In this document: piece by piece, positions 1 through 11,467 of the stretch
Layout: each line of letters starts with the position of its first letter
Position numbering within the stretch: the stretch's first letter is position 1
DNA from: Photobacterium sp. CCB-ST2H9
GTDB taxonomy: Bacteria; Pseudomonadota; Gammaproteobacteria; Enterobacterales; Vibrionaceae
Direction of reading: 5' to 3'
Assembly (NCBI RefSeq): GCF_023151555.2
Contig: NZ_CP100425.1
Span: 3,286,001-3,350,000, forward strand
DNA: 64,000 bases
Notes under the pieces: generated by a model
Database searches by the model: none
What the model was told of the DNA's origin: nothing
What the model saw: only the letters and a program-made list of their open reading frames with translations
Translations under genes and position numbers: made by a program

Positions 1-517
1 CGACTTCTTCGACGATTTCCGAAGCGATGGCAACACTTTTATCTTCGTCAGGCACTGCACCTTCATCAACATTGTTGCCGCGATCCGGACCAGATACGAT
101 CTGCTTGATCTCTTTCGAACCGATCTGGGCACGCAGGCTATCCACCACCTTACGCTTCAGCAGGCCTTCAGCCGTCGAAGTATTGCCGCCGCCGGTTGCC
201 AGATAGTACTGACCGAAATCCTTGATACGCCACTTCACGTAGCTGTCGATGATCACGTCTTTTTTCTCAGATGTGACAAAACGGTCAGCCTGATCGTCCA
301 TCGTCTGGATACGGGAATCCAGCGTACGCACACGGTCAAATACCGGCACTTTAAAGTGCAGGCCCGGTTCATACACCAATGCCATATTGGTTGTGTCATC
401 TTTAATGATTCGGCCAAAGCGAACCACGATTCCACGCTCGCCTTCTTTCACCACGAAGACGGACATCAACACCACAGCGATGAGAATGACCACGAGCGGG
501 ATAATTAACTTACGCAT
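1..517 (-). CDS. hflC: HflC, FtsH protease modulator (partial, 3' end off window)
   Basis: SPFH/band-7 membrane protein that pairs with HflK to form the large periplasmic HflKC assembly around FtsH and modulate membrane proteolysis. About 172 N-terminal codons are inside the window; the C-terminal part runs off the left edge. A single N-terminal membrane segment (residues about 4-22) is followed by VKEGERGIVVRFG, typical of the family. The hflK stop overlaps an ATG (TAATG, 518-522) and a second ATG follows directly; I chose the second because it gives MRKL, as in characterised HflC proteins. The overlap indicates translational coupling with hflK. Confidence 0.95.
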   Translation of the reverse strand, partial: MRKLIIPLVVILIAVVLMSVFVVKEGERGIVVRFGRIIKDDTTNMALVYEPGLHFKVPVFDRVRTLDSRIQTMDDQADRFVTSEKKDVIIDSYVKWRIKDFGQYYLATGGGNTSTAEGLLKRKVVDSLRAQIGSKEIKQIVSGPDRGNNVDEGAVPDEDKSVAIASEIVEEV

Positions 518-519
518 CA

Positions 520-1674
520 TTAATATCTCCCCTGACGACCAGTGTCAGCACGCGGTGCCGAGGAAGAGGAAGACGTATCTTCAGACTTCTCCAGCTCAAT
601 GCCGTAGGTACTGGATGGGCTGGCCTGCTTCTTCGTCTGCTCTGTCTGATTCATCAGCTTATCCAGAGGCAGATACAGCAGATTGCTGCCCGACTTCGAA
701 TCCACCATGACTTTACTGGTGTTCCCATAAACACGTTCCATGGTTTCCAGATACAGGCGGTTTCGGGTCACTTCTTTCGCAGCATGATACTCAGGTAACA
801 GTTTCTCAAACTGAGCAACTTCACCCAACGCACCATTGACCACTCGCTCCGTGTAACCTTCAGCTTCTTTCTTCAGTCGCTCAGCACGACCTGTTGCTTT
901 CGGCAGAATGTCGTTGCTGTAAGCTTCCGCTTCACGAACAAAACGCTCTTCATCCTCACGCGCTGCAATTGCATCATCGAAAGCATCTTTCACTGCTTCC
1001 GGCGGACGCGCAGACTGGAAGTTCACATCCACAACCAGGATACCCATATCGTACGTTTCGATAATTTTATCGATGTCCGTCTGGGTATTCGCACGAATTG
1101 TCTGACGGCCACGCGTCAGGGCTTCGTCCATGGTGGAGTCACCAATGACCGCACGCAGCGCTGAATCCGTCGCCTGACGCAGGCTGTCGTCTGCATTGGT
1201 CACGCTGAACAGGTATTTCTGTGCATCAGACACTTTGTACTGAACTTCCATTTCAACTTTCAGTACGTTTTCATCTTTCGTCAGCATCAGTCCGGAGCTG
1301 CGCAGAGAACGAATTGCCTGCACATTGACCAGCTCAACATCATCAATGAAGGTTGGTTTCCAGTTCAGACCCGGATCAACCATTTCATAGAATTTACCGA
1401 ACCGCAGTACCACACCACGCTCGGCTTCGCCGACGGTGTAGAAACCGGAAAAACCCCAAATCGCAGCAGCGATAACAGCAATCACCCCAAGACCGGCAGC
1501 ACCACCGCCACTTGAAGGTCCACGCTTATTCCCAAAAATACCACCAAACTTACGACTCAGTTTTGCAAACACTTCATCGAGATCAGGCGGCCCTTGATCA
1601 CGGCCACCACGATTCTTGTTCCCCCAAGGGTCCTGATCGCGGCCACCGTTGTTTCCAGGCTCATTCCACGCCAT
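520..1674 (-). CDS. hflK: HflK, FtsH protease modulator
   Basis: 384-residue partner of HflC. The first 60 residues are a Gly/Arg/Asp-rich cytoplasmic tail, as in other HflK proteins, followed by one membrane segment (about 60-80) and the SPFH domain starting at VGEAERGVVLRFG. The C-terminal tail is Ser/Thr-rich (KSEDTSSSSS), which is common and poorly conserved. It lies 55 bp downstream of hflX on the same strand and overlaps the hflC start, so hflX-hflK-hflC form one operon. Length and domain order are normal for the family. Confidence 0.96.
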   Translation of the reverse strand: MAWNEPGNNGGRDQDPWGNKNRGGRDQGPPDLDEVFAKLSRKFGGIFGNKRGPSSGGGAAGLGVIAVIAAAIWGFSGFYTVGEAERGVVLRFGKFYEMVDPGLNWKPTFIDDVELVNVQAIRSLRSSGLMLTKDENVLKVEMEVQYKVSDAQKYLFSVTNADDSLRQATDSALRAVIGDSTMDEALTRGRQTIRANTQTDIDKIIETYDMGILVVDVNFQSARPPEAVKDAFDDAIAAREDEERFVREAEAYSNDILPKATGRAERLKKEAEGYTERVVNGALGEVAQFEKLLPEYHAAKEVTRNRLYLETMERVYGNTSKVMVDSKSGSNLLYLPLDKLMNQTEQTKKQASPSSTYGIELEKSEDTSSSSSAPRADTGRQGRY

Positions 1675-1729
1675 TATAGAACTCCATCAATATGATATGA
1701 CGACAGTTTTTTATTACTCTAGCAGTCCA

Positions 1730-3019
1730 TCAGGCAAGGATAAAGTCATCCAGCCCCTGCTCTTCTCTTTTTTGCAGCCGTGCCCAGTCCGTCATGGGCA
1801 GGCGGACATCCAGCAACAGGCTGCCATCTTGCTCATACTCTTCCCGGACAATAGCCCCCAGCTGATAGAACTTGCTGCGGATACGCCCAATGACTGCAGG
1901 CGGCAAGCGCAAGGTATGCGTCACCATAGTGCCCGCAAGGCGTTCTGTCAGTGCGGTGAAGAGAAAATCAATCCCCAGCCCGTCCCGGGCAGACACCCAG
2001 ACCCGGCGCGGAATACCGTCTTCGTCGCGTTCAATCCGCGGTTCAGCGTCTTCCAGGTTATCGATCTTATTCATGACAACCAGTACTGGTACGTCATTGG
2101 CCTCAATTTCTTCCAGAACGGTGTTTACCGCATCAATATTTTCACGGTAACGCTCATCACTGGCATCCACCACATGCAACAACAGGGTCGCTTCCTGCGT
2201 TTCTTTGAGTGTGGCTTTAAATGCAGCGACCAGATCATGCGGCAGATGGCGGATAAAGCCCACCGTATCTGCCAGAATGCTGGTGCCAACATCTTCCACC
2301 TCAATTTTCCGCAGCGTAGGATCCAGCGTTGCAAACAGTTGATCCGCCGCGTATACCCCGGCATCCGTCACCCGGTTAAACAGTGTCGACTTACCGGCGT
2401 TGGTATAGCCCACCAGCGAGATCGTCGGAATATCCGCCCGGCTTCGGGCTCGACGCCCCTGATCACGCTGCTTGGAAACTTTATCCAGACGTCGCAGGAT
2501 CGCTTTGATCCGCTCCCGCAGTAACCGGCGGTCGGTTTCCAGCTGAGTTTCACCCGGGCCACGCAGACCGATCCCCCCTTTCTGTCGTTCCAGGTGGGTC
2601 CAGCCTCGGATCAAACGGGTAGAAATATGACGTAGCTGCGCCAGCTCGACTTGCAGCTTACCTTCATGGGTACGCGCACGCTGAGCAAAGATGTCCAGGA
2701 TCAATCCGGTTCTGTCCAGAACCCGGCATTTGCACAACCGTTCCAGGTTTCGCTCCTGGGCAGGCGAGAGTGAATGGTTAAAAATAACGATCTCGGCACC
2801 TTCGGCTCTGACCGCATCGGCAATTTCCTGTGCTTTACCTTCTCCCACGTAATACTTAGGGTGGGGAGCCTGTCTGCTGCCTGTGATCACACGCAGCGTA
2901 TTGACTCCCGCTGAGGAGACCAGCATCTCGAACTCGCTGAGATCCTCCCACTCCCCTTCTTGCGTGAAGTTGATATGAACAAGAATTGCCTGTTCACCGG
3001 CTTCATAACGGTCAAACAA
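1730..3019 (-). CDS. hflX: HflX, ribosome-associated GTPase
   Basis: 429-residue GTPase of the Obg-HflX superfamily; in other bacteria it binds the 50S subunit and splits stalled ribosomes under stress. The N-terminal HflX domain carries the Gly-rich linker GGIGLRGPGETQLETDRR (about 148-165). The G domain has G1 GYTNAGKS (204-211), G3 DTVGF, and G4 NKID. It follows hfq by 25 bp on the same strand, the conserved hfq-hflX-hflK-hflC arrangement. No unusual residues were seen. Confidence 0.96.
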   Translation of the reverse strand: MFDRYEAGEQAILVHINFTQEGEWEDLSEFEMLVSSAGVNTLRVITGSRQAPHPKYYVGEGKAQEIADAVRAEGAEIVIFNHSLSPAQERNLERLCKCRVLDRTGLILDIFAQRARTHEGKLQVELAQLRHISTRLIRGWTHLERQKGGIGLRGPGETQLETDRRLLRERIKAILRRLDKVSKQRDQGRRARSRADIPTISLVGYTNAGKSTLFNRVTDAGVYAADQLFATLDPTLRKIEVEDVGTSILADTVGFIRHLPHDLVAAFKATLKETQEATLLLHVVDASDERYRENIDAVNTVLEEIEANDVPVLVVMNKIDNLEDAEPRIERDEDGIPRRVWVSARDGLGIDFLFTALTERLAGTMVTHTLRLPPAVIGRIRSKFYQLGAIVREEYEQDGSLLLDVRLPMTDWARLQKREEQGLDDFILA

Positions 3020-3044
3020 GCAATCAACTCCTTATCGAAGAATC

Positions 3045-3323
<279 letters not shown>

Positions 3324-3397
3324 TTATTTGTTTGTAGTTGTATGTTTCAATGAACAAAATTAACAATACGCAAAGCAGGGATGAGTATACACGCTAA

Positions 3398-4333
3398 TCA
3401 AACCTCACGGCTAACGGAGTTTGTGACTGTTTGTAACGCCTTCTCTACATCACTGCTATCCAACCAAGTCAAATCTTTCCAGCTGCGAAGCCAGGTGATT
3501 TGCCGCTTGGCTAACTGACGGGTTGCACAGATACCACGATAAATCGCTTCATCCAGTGTGCAATTGCCATCAAAATAATCCCACATCTGACGGTAACCTA
3601 CACAGCGAACGGACGGAAGATCCGGATGCAGATCCCCTCGTTCATACAACGCTCGAACTTCCTGTTCAAAGCCTGCTTTGATCATGTTGTCAAAACGCTG
3701 CTCGATCCTCTGATGCAGAATAGCCCTATCCTTGGGTGTTATCGCAAATTGGTGAACCTGATAAGGTAATGTTTCCCCCTGCGTTTGGGTCAACTCAGTT
3801 AAAGTTTTACCTGAAATTCGGAAAACTTCCAATGCCCGCGACAAGCGTTGGGGATCATTTGGATGGATCCGCGTCGCAGAGACAGGATCAATCCGTTGTA
3901 ATTCCTCATGCAGAGACAGCCATCCCCGCTCTCTGGCCTGCTGCTCAATTTCAGCACGAATGGCCGGGTCCGCCGCAGGTAACGGCGAAAGCCCCTCCAG
4001 CAGTGCCTTGTAATAGAGCATCGTGCCCCCCACCAATAATGGTATGCGACCAGCTTTTACAATATCTGCCATTTCTTTGAGAGCATCTTCACGAAAATCC
4101 GCCGCAGAATAACTTTGTGACGGATCCCGGATATCCAGTAGACGGTGCGGCGCCTGTGCCAGCTCATCAGCATCCGGTTTGGCGGTACCGATATCCATAC
4201 CCCGGTAAATCAGGGCTGAATCAACACTGATCAGCTCGACGGGCAGCTGCTGACGCAGGCGAATGGCCAGATCAGTTTTGCCTGAGGCCGTCGGCCCCAT
4301 CAGAAAAATAGCCTGAGGAAGAGATTTAGTCAT
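3398..4333 (-). CDS. miaA: MiaA, tRNA dimethylallyltransferase
   Basis: 311-residue enzyme that adds a dimethylallyl group to A37 of tRNAs reading codons that start with U. The P-loop GPTASGKTD is at residues 13-21, and the [16 protein letters not shown] block and the C-terminal tRNA-binding region ([14 protein letters not shown]) are present. The start overlaps the 3' end of mutL by 8 bp, so translation is probably coupled. Length is normal. Confidence 0.96.
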   Translation of the reverse strand: MTKSLPQAIFLMGPTASGKTDLAIRLRQQLPVELISVDSALIYRGMDIGTAKPDADELAQAPHRLLDIRDPSQSYSAADFREDALKEMADIVKAGRIPLLVGGTMLYYKALLEGLSPLPAADPAIRAEIEQQARERGWLSLHEELQRIDPVSATRIHPNDPQRLSRALEVFRISGKTLTELTQTQGETLPYQVHQFAITPKDRAILHQRIEQRFDNMIKAGFEQEVRALYERGDLHPDLPSVRCVGYRQMWDYFDGNCTLDEAIYRGICATRQLAKRQITWLRSWKDLTWLDSSDVEKALQTVTNSVSREV

Positions 4334-6446
4334 GATTAAATGCTTCTAAAGCCGGCCGCAGGTCAACCGGACGCAGCAACCGGGAATAATATGTTTCCAG
4401 GGCATCGCCCCAAAGCTGTTCGAGTTCACCCAGTAAGGTAATGGCCTGAGACAGGCTGAAGCTGTCACTGCCAGCTGCCAGTTTAACCGATAACCACTCC
4501 AGCAGCGCCTCCCAGTAGTCACTTTCACTCAACTGGTCACCCGCTTCGGACAATTGGCTCAGATGTTCCAGCAATGCAGGGATCACTCCTTGCAGATTCT
4601 GCTGACGCAACGGCTGACTCACCGCCAGAATCACCAGCTTGTCCTGACCTTTGCCTCTCAGCTGAATCCCCAGCTGATTCAGCAAGGTGCGGTGCTGCTC
4701 TGCGCTCCGGGACATTTCCGGGGTGGCCGGTATGGCCAGCGGGATCAGCAATGGCTGAGGTTTGAGACCGTCCTGACGCGCAAACCGCAACTGGCCTTTC
4801 ATGCGCAACTGTTCAGCGTCTGCCAGCGACAACAATGCCACCCCAGCTCCCTGACTGACCAGCAGATACCGGCCTGCAATCACAGACAAGGCCTTGCCTA
4901 ATCCCTGTTCCGGCTGAGAATTCAGCACCGGACCGCGCTGTACTGGTGCGGGAGTCTCCCGCCAGACATTCACGTTCTTCACCGGCTGAGCAGATTCAGA
5001 AGACGTTTGAGCCTGCTCGGGGGAACGTTTTTCCTGTACCGGAGTCTGCATCAGGGCCTGATAAGCCGCAACTTCCGCTTTCGAGGGGGCCTCGCTGCCA
5101 AACTGACGTGGTGCAGCACTGCGGCTGCTGGCAGAGCGCTGAGCCGAAGACTGAGCTGGAGCTGGAGACATCATCTCACGCGACGAACCTTGTTCCCGAG
5201 TATAAGCCTCACTGCCCGCTGTTTCCTGCCCAGCAGGCCGACTGGCTTCGGATGACTGACTGAACCAGGCTTCGGCCGGTGCCTGACGCGGGTAAGCCGG
5301 GGTCTTGGCAATCGCATCCAGCGCAGCGGACGCGGGCGGCTGCGAGGGGCTGTCCTGAGACAGGGTCCCGCCAGCGGGTGCTGGTTCTTCAACCTGATAA
5401 GACCGGGCGGACGCCCTTTCCGGGGCAGTGTAGATATCACTCTCCGCCGCTGTTTGTTGCAGTGCACTCTGCACGCCCTGATAAATAAAATCATGAACCA
5501 GGCGGGCATGGTGAAACCGCACTTCGTGTTTGGCCGGGTGGACATTCACATCCACCTGATGGGGATCGACCTCGATAAAGAGGACATAAGCCGCATATTG
5601 TTCCGGCGCCAGCGCACCTTCAAAAGCCTGACGAATCGCATGATTGATGAGCTTATCTTTCATCATCCGGCCGTTCACGTAGCAGTACTGAAGGTCGTTC
5701 TGAGCCCGGGCTCCCTGTGGCGTACAGATCCATCCCGACAACCGCAGATCACCGTGACCCAGTTCCAGCGAGACGGCATGCTGCAGGAAACCCTGGCCAC
5801 AGACGGCCGCCAGGCGGCGCTCTTTCTGAGCCTGGGTTTCTGCCGCACGGTACTGCCGGATCAACTTGCCGTTATGGCGCAGCAAAATACTGACATCAAA
5901 CCGACTCAGCGCAATACGCTTGAGTAACTCATCAATATGGGCAAATTCAGTTTTCTCGGTACGCAGGAACTTACGGCGGGCCGGGGTGTTGAAAAACAGA
6001 TCCAGCACCTCCAGCGTCGTTCCCACCGGGTGGGCGGCTGGCTTGAGCTGCACCTGCATGTCCCGGCCTTCCGCATACGCAGACCAGGCTTCCGGCTGCG
6101 ATTCAGTCCGTGACGTTAAAGTCAGTCGCGACACCGAGCTGATACTGGCCAGCGCCTCTCCCCGGAAACCAAGGCTGGCAATCGCTTCCAGATCATCCAG
6201 GGTCGCGATTTTAGAAGTGGCATGGCGGCTCAGCGCCAGTTCCAGTTCGTCTTTCGGGATCCCCTGACCGTTATCACGGATCCGGATCGTCCGGCTGCCG
6301 CCTTTGTCGATATCGATTTCAATTTTGGTCGCACCGGCATCCAGACTATTTTCCACCAGCTCTTTCACGACTGAGGCGGGACGTTCAACCACTTCACCGG
6401 CGGCGATCTGGTTCGCCAGTCTGGCGGGTAAAATCTGAATCGGCAT
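4326..6446 (-). CDS. mutL: MutL, DNA mismatch repair protein
   Basis: 706-residue GHKL ATPase that links MutS mismatch recognition to MutH and UvrD. N-terminal ATPase motifs are clear: [27 protein letters not shown], and the GFRGEAL lid. Residues about 340-500 form a low-complexity Ser/Ala/Pro/Gln linker, longer than in E. coli MutL (615 residues). The C-terminal dimerisation domain follows. The DQHA metal-binding endonuclease motif of MutH-less bacteria is absent, consistent with a MutH-dependent system. It lies 14 bp after amiB and overlaps miaA. Confidence 0.96.
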   Translation of the reverse strand: MPIQILPARLANQIAAGEVVERPASVVKELVENSLDAGATKIEIDIDKGGSRTIRIRDNGQGIPKDELELALSRHATSKIATLDDLEAIASLGFRGEALASISSVSRLTLTSRTESQPEAWSAYAEGRDMQVQLKPAAHPVGTTLEVLDLFFNTPARRKFLRTEKTEFAHIDELLKRIALSRFDVSILLRHNGKLIRQYRAAETQAQKERRLAAVCGQGFLQHAVSLELGHGDLRLSGWICTPQGARAQNDLQYCYVNGRMMKDKLINHAIRQAFEGALAPEQYAAYVLFIEVDPHQVDVNVHPAKHEVRFHHARLVHDFIYQGVQSALQQTAAESDIYTAPERASARSYQVEEPAPAGGTLSQDSPSQPPASAALDAIAKTPAYPRQAPAEAWFSQSSEASRPAGQETAGSEAYTREQGSSREMMSPAPAQSSAQRSASSRSAAPRQFGSEAPSKAEVAAYQALMQTPVQEKRSPEQAQTSSESAQPVKNVNVWRETPAPVQRGPVLNSQPEQGLGKALSVIAGRYLLVSQGAGVALLSLADAEQLRMKGQLRFARQDGLKPQPLLIPLAIPATPEMSRSAEQHRTLLNQLGIQLRGKGQDKLVILAVSQPLRQQNLQGVIPALLEHLSQLSEAGDQLSESDYWEALLEWLSVKLAAGSDSFSLSQAITLLGELEQLWGDALETYYSRLLRPVDLRPALEAFNHD

Positions 6447-6460
6447 AATCAGACCTGCAA

Positions 6461-8158
6461 TTAACTGCTTGGAATCTTGAGTTTCTGGCCCACGGCTAAT
6501 GTATCTGAACGGAGCTGGTTCACTTCACGGATACGATTGACGCTGACCCCATAGTGGGTGGCAATCTTGCCCAGGAATTCACCCCGGCGCACAGTGTGCT
6601 CCACCTCTTTTCGCTGCACCGGAATGACAAGCTTCTGGCCAATCGCCAGTTCATCAGAACGTAGCTTATTGACCTGGCGAATGCTGTCTACCGGCACATT
6701 ATACTGGCCGGCAATCTTACCCAAAAATTCACCCCGCTGCACGGTATGCATCACATTGCTTTTCACAAGAGTTGCAGCCCCTGAGCCCGGATTCCCACCG
6801 GCAGTGTTGGCCGCCGGGATCCGTAATACCTGACCGACTTTCACCACGCTGGATGACATTTGGTTCATCTGGCGAATCGCTTCAACAGAAGTCCCGTAAT
6901 GACCGGCGATCACACTGAGTGACTCCCCACTGGCGACCTTGTGCTTAATCCCGTGCTTACGGGCTGCAAACAGTGTCCCTTCCGGCGGTTTGTCATCGAA
7001 ATAGGCCAGCACGCCTTTGTAAACGGCTTCAGATATCTTGATCTGATGACTGCTGCTGTTCAGCAACCGCTCTTCCTTCGGGTTGGTGATAAACCCGGTT
7101 TCCACCAAAAGCGAAGGAATATCCGGTGATTTCAGGACTGCAAGACTGGCATGCTCAGGTTTCGACTTATGTAACTGAGTCACTTTCGCCAGCTCCCTCA
7201 GGACCCGGCTGGCTACGTCATACCCTTCTTTCTGGGAGTGACTGAACTGCAAATCCAGCACGGCCATACTCAAATACTGGTCATCCTGCCCGCCCGACAG
7301 TACATCACCGCCACCCAGCAGCTCGGACTGCTTCTCGTGCTGTTCCAGCCAGCGGCCGATCTCGGTATTTGCCCGGCGGGTATTGAGCACCCAGACCGAT
7401 GCACCGCGTGGCTGCGGCTGATGGAAACCATCTGCATGAATAGAAACCAGCAGGTGCGCTTTATTCTTCCGGGCAATTTCCGAACGTTTATTCAGATTGA
7501 CAAAATAGTCACCGCGCCGGGTGAGCACAGCCTTCATCCCGGGTGTCGCATTGATGCGATCGGCCACTTTCCTGGCAATATTCAGGGTGACATTTTTTTC
7601 GTACTTACGACTCGGACCAATGGAACCCGGGTCTTCACCGCCGTGCCCGGCATCAATCGCTACGATGATATCGTCGGTGCCATATGGCAGATGAATACTG
7701 TTGACCGCCTGAGACCCAGCTTTATCCGGGGCTGGTTTCACCTTCTCCGGCTGGGCCGCGTGAGGCAGGTCCAAGACCAGACGGTGGCTATAGTGACCGT
7801 CTGGCGTTGGTGCCAGTTTAAAAATCTTTGGGGAGGTGGTGGTCCGGGTTTCAAAAACCAGCCGGAAGGTTCCTGTCTCCGGCGGACTGCTGCTGCGGAT
7901 CTTTTTCAGCACTTCACTGTCTTTGACCTGGACAGGTAAAGCAGCCTTCAGTGACGTGGCTTTCAAATCGACGACCAGGCGATCCGGCTTCGTCAGTGTG
8001 AAATAGGTGAAAGTCGGCTCTTCCTCCATGTCCAACACGACCCGGGTTTCATCCGGGGCTGGCCATACACGAATCCCTTCAATTTCATTCGCCAGCACAG
8101 CAGTGCTGCTTAGCCCGGCGAACAGAACCAACAAAGAAAAACTTCTGCGCCAACCCAT
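6461..8158 (-). CDS. amiB: AmiB-type N-acetylmuramoyl-L-alanine amidase with three LysM repeats
   Basis: 565-residue periplasmic zinc amidase that splits septal peptidoglycan. A signal peptide (about residues 1-23, ending TAVLA) is followed by an AMIN domain (about 25-130) and an Amidase_3 domain (about 165-390) with zinc ligands in [17 protein letters not shown] and SIHADG and the catalytic LVETGFITN block. Three LysM modules follow, each with the pattern HxVxxGExLxxIA (start near residues 405, 470 and 518). E. coli AmiB lacks LysM; Vibrio AmiB carries them. It lies between tsaE and mutL, the normal position. Confidence 0.94.
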   Translation of the reverse strand: MGWRRSFSLLVLFAGLSSTAVLANEIEGIRVWPAPDETRVVLDMEEEPTFTYFTLTKPDRLVVDLKATSLKAALPVQVKDSEVLKKIRSSSPPETGTFRLVFETRTTTSPKIFKLAPTPDGHYSHRLVLDLPHAAQPEKVKPAPDKAGSQAVNSIHLPYGTDDIIVAIDAGHGGEDPGSIGPSRKYEKNVTLNIARKVADRINATPGMKAVLTRRGDYFVNLNKRSEIARKNKAHLLVSIHADGFHQPQPRGASVWVLNTRRANTEIGRWLEQHEKQSELLGGGDVLSGGQDDQYLSMAVLDLQFSHSQKEGYDVASRVLRELAKVTQLHKSKPEHASLAVLKSPDIPSLLVETGFITNPKEERLLNSSSHQIKISEAVYKGVLAYFDDKPPEGTLFAARKHGIKHKVASGESLSVIAGHYGTSVEAIRQMNQMSSSVVKVGQVLRIPAANTAGGNPGSGAATLVKSNVMHTVQRGEFLGKIAGQYNVPVDSIRQVNKLRSDELAIGQKLVIPVQRKEVEHTVRRGEFLGKIATHYGVSVNRIREVNQLRSDTLAVGQKLKIPSS

Positions 8159-8162
8159 GGAT

Positions 8163-8627
8163 TCAACTCTGCTCCAGTTTCTGAATTAACGCCAAGCCGT
8201 AACCATTGTTGGCCGTGACTTCGACCTGACGGTGCTGGTCGACATAACGAAGCTCTACATCCAGATCAGGAGACGGCAGCAAACCGGTACCTTTCTCCGG
8301 CCACTCCACCAGACAGATAGCGTCTGTGGTGAAGTAGTCACGGATCCCCATAAATTCCAGCTCTTCCGGATCGGCCAGACGATACAGATCGAAGTGATAG
8401 ACCTGCCAGGGCGGCAGCTCATAAGGTTCAACCAGCGTATACGTCGGACTTTTCACATTGCCCTGATGACCCAGTGCACGAATAAACCCACGGCAAAATG
8501 TGGTTTTTCCGGCTCCCAGATCACCATGCAGGTAAATCGTGGTTTGTCGTTCACAGGCCTGCGCCAGCTGTTGTCCAAACGAAACGGTTGCCGCTTCGTC
8601 GGCCAACATTAATTTCAAAGTCTGCAT
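8163..8627 (-). CDS. tsaE: TsaE, tRNA t6A biosynthesis ATPase
   Basis: 154-residue ATPase that works with TsaB and TsaD in making threonylcarbamoyl-adenosine at tRNA position 37. Walker [10 protein letters not shown] is at about residues 35-43. [20 protein letters not shown] and WPEKG are the family hallmarks. It starts 14 bp after nnr and ends 4 bp before amiB, so nnr-tsaE-amiB-mutL-miaA-hfq look like one transcription unit. Confidence 0.95.
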   Translation of the reverse strand: MQTLKLMLADEAATVSFGQQLAQACERQTTIYLHGDLGAGKTTFCRGFIRALGHQGNVKSPTYTLVEPYELPPWQVYHFDLYRLADPEELEFMGIRDYFTTDAICLVEWPEKGTGLLPSPDLDVELRYVDQHRQVEVTANNGYGLALIQKLEQS

Positions 8628-8641
8628 TGTTGTCGTTATCT

Positions 8642-10147
8642 TTATCTTAGATTTATCAATTGTCGAATATACGCAAAGAGATCGCCGGCCAGCAAGCCTC
8701 GTTCTCCTGCTTCTGCAGCCAGATCAGCTGCTCGACTGTGAATCCACACGCCAGCCCGGGCTGCCTGCGACAGCGTCAGCCCCTGCGCCAGTAAGCCCCC
8801 AATCAGGCCCGCCAGCACATCGCCCATCCCGCCTGTCGCCATCCCCGGATTCCCGGCCAGGCAAATCATATGCCGATGACCGTCAAACACCACAGTACCG
8901 GCACCTTTCAGCACCACCACACCGCCATACCGGCGTTGCAGTAACTCGGCAGCGGCAAAGCGATCCGCTTCCACGTCAGCTACGGATATATTCAATAATC
9001 GGGCTGCCTCTCCTGGATGAGGCGTCAAAATTCGGTTCTTTTTATAGTCTGGTGAGCAGGCTAATAAGTTCAATCCATCTGCATCAAGCACCAGAGGCTG
9101 TTCATCGCCAATCAGGTTCAGCTGGCTATACAGTGCCTGTCCCCAGGCATTCTGCCCCAGCCCCGGTCCCATCACAATCACATCGGCCCATTGCATTCGC
9201 TCAAACAGTGCCCGGCCAGATTCATCCGAATCCGGCTGCCAGTTCTGAACCATTATCTCAGGGCGTGCAGCCAGAATTGCCAGCACATTGTCAGCATGTG
9301 TGACGGCTGCCGTCAGACCGGCACCACTGCGGGCACTGGCTTCAGAGGCCAGTCGAATGGCTCCGCCCATCCCCTGATTGCCCCCCAGACACAGAACCCG
9401 ACCATTGCTGCCTTTGTGAGCCGTCCGTGCTCTGGGGGGCAGCAGACGCTGAATCTCAGATGGCTGCATAATGCTGACTTCTGACTGCTCGGCCTGTTCC
9501 AGGGCTGCTGCAGCTCCCAGACCGGCAAAGATTAATTTTCCCCGGTACTGTGCAGCCTGTCCGGTCAGCAACCCCCGTTTCACGCCAATAAAAGTCACCG
9601 TCTGATGCGCCATGACCGTCTCGCCCAGACTACGGCCGGTATCGGCACAGAGGCCAGACGGGATATCCACGGCTATCACAGGTTTTCCGGCTGCATTGAT
9701 GCTCCTGATCAGCATCGCGATGTCGGGACGGACCGTGCCGGTCAGACCGGTGCCGAGCAGCGCATCAACAATCAGCCCGGTTTCTGCCGGGATCTGCGCC
9801 TGCGGAGATTCAATCGATCCGCCGCAGGCCAGCCAGGCATCTCTGGCTGTGGCGGCATCCCCCTGTAAGCGAGCAGCATCACCTGATTGCCAGAGCGTCA
9901 CAGCCAATCCGTGCAATCTTGCAAGACGGGCCACAATATAACCATCGCCGCCGTTGTTCCCCCCGCCGCAGCACACCAGTATATGACGCACCGCCGAGTA
10001 TTCTTTGCAGAGACTGTCATACACTGCCATACCGGCACTTTCCATCAGCTGATACATAGGCCAGCCCAGTTGCCGTGCAGCCTCCTGCTCTCCCTGGCGG
10101 ACCTGCGCGGCCCGAAAGGCGACCTGAGGTAAGCGCTGATGTGTCAT
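8642..10147 (-). CDS. nnr: Nnr, bifunctional NAD(P)H-hydrate epimerase/dehydratase
   Basis: Repairs damaged NADH and NADPH hydrates. The N-terminal YjeF_N epimerase half (to about residue 215) contains [16 protein letters not shown]; the C-terminal carbohydrate-kinase-like dehydratase half contains [30 protein letters not shown] and the nucleotide-binding [14 protein letters not shown] chose the ATG at 10147 (501 aa, MTHQRLPQ) because it aligns with the usual N-terminus. An upstream in-frame GTG at 10186 would add 13 residues. Divergent from queG, with about 180 bp between starts. Confidence 0.93.
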   Translation of the reverse strand: MTHQRLPQVAFRAAQVRQGEQEAARQLGWPMYQLMESAGMAVYDSLCKEYSAVRHILVCCGGGNNGGDGYIVARLARLHGLAVTLWQSGDAARLQGDAATARDAWLACGGSIESPQAQIPAETGLIVDALLGTGLTGTVRPDIAMLIRSINAAGKPVIAVDIPSGLCADTGRSLGETVMAHQTVTFIGVKRGLLTGQAAQYRGKLIFAGLGAAAALEQAEQSEVSIMQPSEIQRLLPPRARTAHKGSNGRVLCLGGNQGMGGAIRLASEASARSGAGLTAAVTHADNVLAILAARPEIMVQNWQPDSDESGRALFERMQWADVIVMGPGLGQNAWGQALYSQLNLIGDEQPLVLDADGLNLLACSPDYKKNRILTPHPGEAARLLNISVADVEADRFAAAELLQRRYGGVVVLKGAGTVVFDGHRHMICLAGNPGMATGGMGDVLAGLIGGLLAQGLTLSQAARAGVWIHSRAADLAAEAGERGLLAGDLFAYIRQLINLR

Positions 10148-10327
10148 CTCGATGGTTTCCCGGTGTTCAACGGTTAAGAGAGGCACGTCTGTCAGACGTA
10201 TACTCTAAAATAGTGCCGAAAAGCGCAAAAAGGCACAACGACCCGTGCGTTATTTTTCGCCATCCCGAATTATTTTTCCCGGTCCGAACTGTGCTACACT
10301 CCGGCCCCGATTTATCCATCAGACGCC

Positions 10328-11467
10328 ATGACCATGACCATCGACTTCCACCAACTGGCCAGCGACATCAAACAATGGGGCAAAGCGCTCGGTTTTCAGC
10401 ATGTCGGGATCTGCGATGTGGATTTGTCGAAGCATGAAGCACAGCTCCAGCGATGGCTGGATGCCGGGTACCATGGTGAAATGGACTGGATGGCCCGTCA
10501 CGGTATGATGCGCGCCAGACCGGCCGAACTTCTGCCGGGCACAGTCCGGGTGATCAGTGTCCGTATGAATTACCTGCCGCCGGAAGCCGGATTTGCCCAA
10601 ACCCTCAAACAACCCCACAAAGCCTATATCAGCCGATACGCACTGGGACGTGACTACCACAAACTGGTTCGCAACCGGCTGAAACAACTCGGGCAGAAAA
10701 TTGAGCAGGCCGTGGGCAGCTTTGGCTACCGGCCTTTTGTCGATTCCGCCCCGATCCTGGAACGGCCATTGGCGGAAAAAGCGGGGTTGGGCTGGACAGG
10801 GAAACACTCGCTCATTCTCAGTGAAGATGCCGGGTCCTGGTTTTTTCTCGGCGAACTGCTGATTGACCTGCCGCTGCCGGTAGACGCCCCCGTCGACAAT
10901 CAGTGCGGAAAATGCGTCGCCTGCATGACCAGCTGCCCGACTCAGGCCATTGTGGCCGAAGGCGTGATCGATGCACGTCGTTGTATCTCTTACCTGACCA
11001 TCGAGCTGGATGGTCCTATCCCGGAAGAATTTCGCGAAGCCATGGGCAACCGGATTTACGGCTGTGATGACTGCCAGTTAGTCTGCCCCTATAACCGGGC
11101 AGCGGATGTTACGGACGAACAGGACTACTATTGCCGGCCGCAACTCTACCAGCAAGATTTACTGACCCTGTTTCAATGGGATGAAGCAACGTTTCTGAAA
11201 CATACTGAAGGCTCGGCCATCCGGCGTATCGGCCACCTTAAGTGGCTCCGTAATCTCAGCGTCGCAATCGGCAACGCACCTTACGATCCGGCACTGCTTG
11301 ATGCACTCATGGCGCGCAAAGGCTTAGACAACATGCTGGATGAACACCTGGACTGGAGCATCGACCGCCAACAGGAAAAACGAGCGGCGCTCAAGGTCGA
11401 TGTCCTGCCGAACAAAACCAAACGCCTGATCCGCATTGTGGAAAAGGGCCTGCCTCGTGACGCCTGA
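10328..11467 (+). CDS. queG: QueG, epoxyqueuosine reductase
   Basis: 379-residue cobalamin-dependent iron-sulfur enzyme that performs the last step of queuosine synthesis in tRNA. Two [4Fe-4S] motifs are visible: CGKCVACMTSCPTQAI (about 194-209) and CDDCQLVCPYN (about 245-255). The MARHGMMRARPAELLPG region and a HEAT-like C-terminus (IRRIGHLKWLRNLSVA) complete the family pattern. The start gives MTMTIDFHQL; the second ATG two codons later is an alternative. Divergent from nnr and followed by a long gene-free stretch. Confidence 0.95.
   Translation: MTMTIDFHQLASDIKQWGKALGFQHVGICDVDLSKHEAQLQRWLDAGYHGEMDWMARHGMMRARPAELLPGTVRVISVRMNYLPPEAGFAQTLKQPHKAYISRYALGRDYHKLVRNRLKQLGQKIEQAVGSFGYRPFVDSAPILERPLAEKAGLGWTGKHSLILSEDAGSWFFLGELLIDLPLPVDAPVDNQCGKCVACMTSCPTQAIVAEGVIDARRCISYLTIELDGPIPEEFREAMGNRIYGCDDCQLVCPYNRAADVTDEQDYYCRPQLYQQDLLTLFQWDEATFLKHTEGSAIRRIGHLKWLRNLSVAIGNAPYDPALLDALMARKGLDNMLDEHLDWSIDRQQEKRAALKVDVLPNKTKRLIRIVEKGLPRDA

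Noticed and set aside
1649-2524. Long plus-strand frame opposite hflX
   Set aside because: Antisense shadow of a strongly conserved GTPase gene. The same applies to the long frame opposite groEL (42296-43357) and similar ones.
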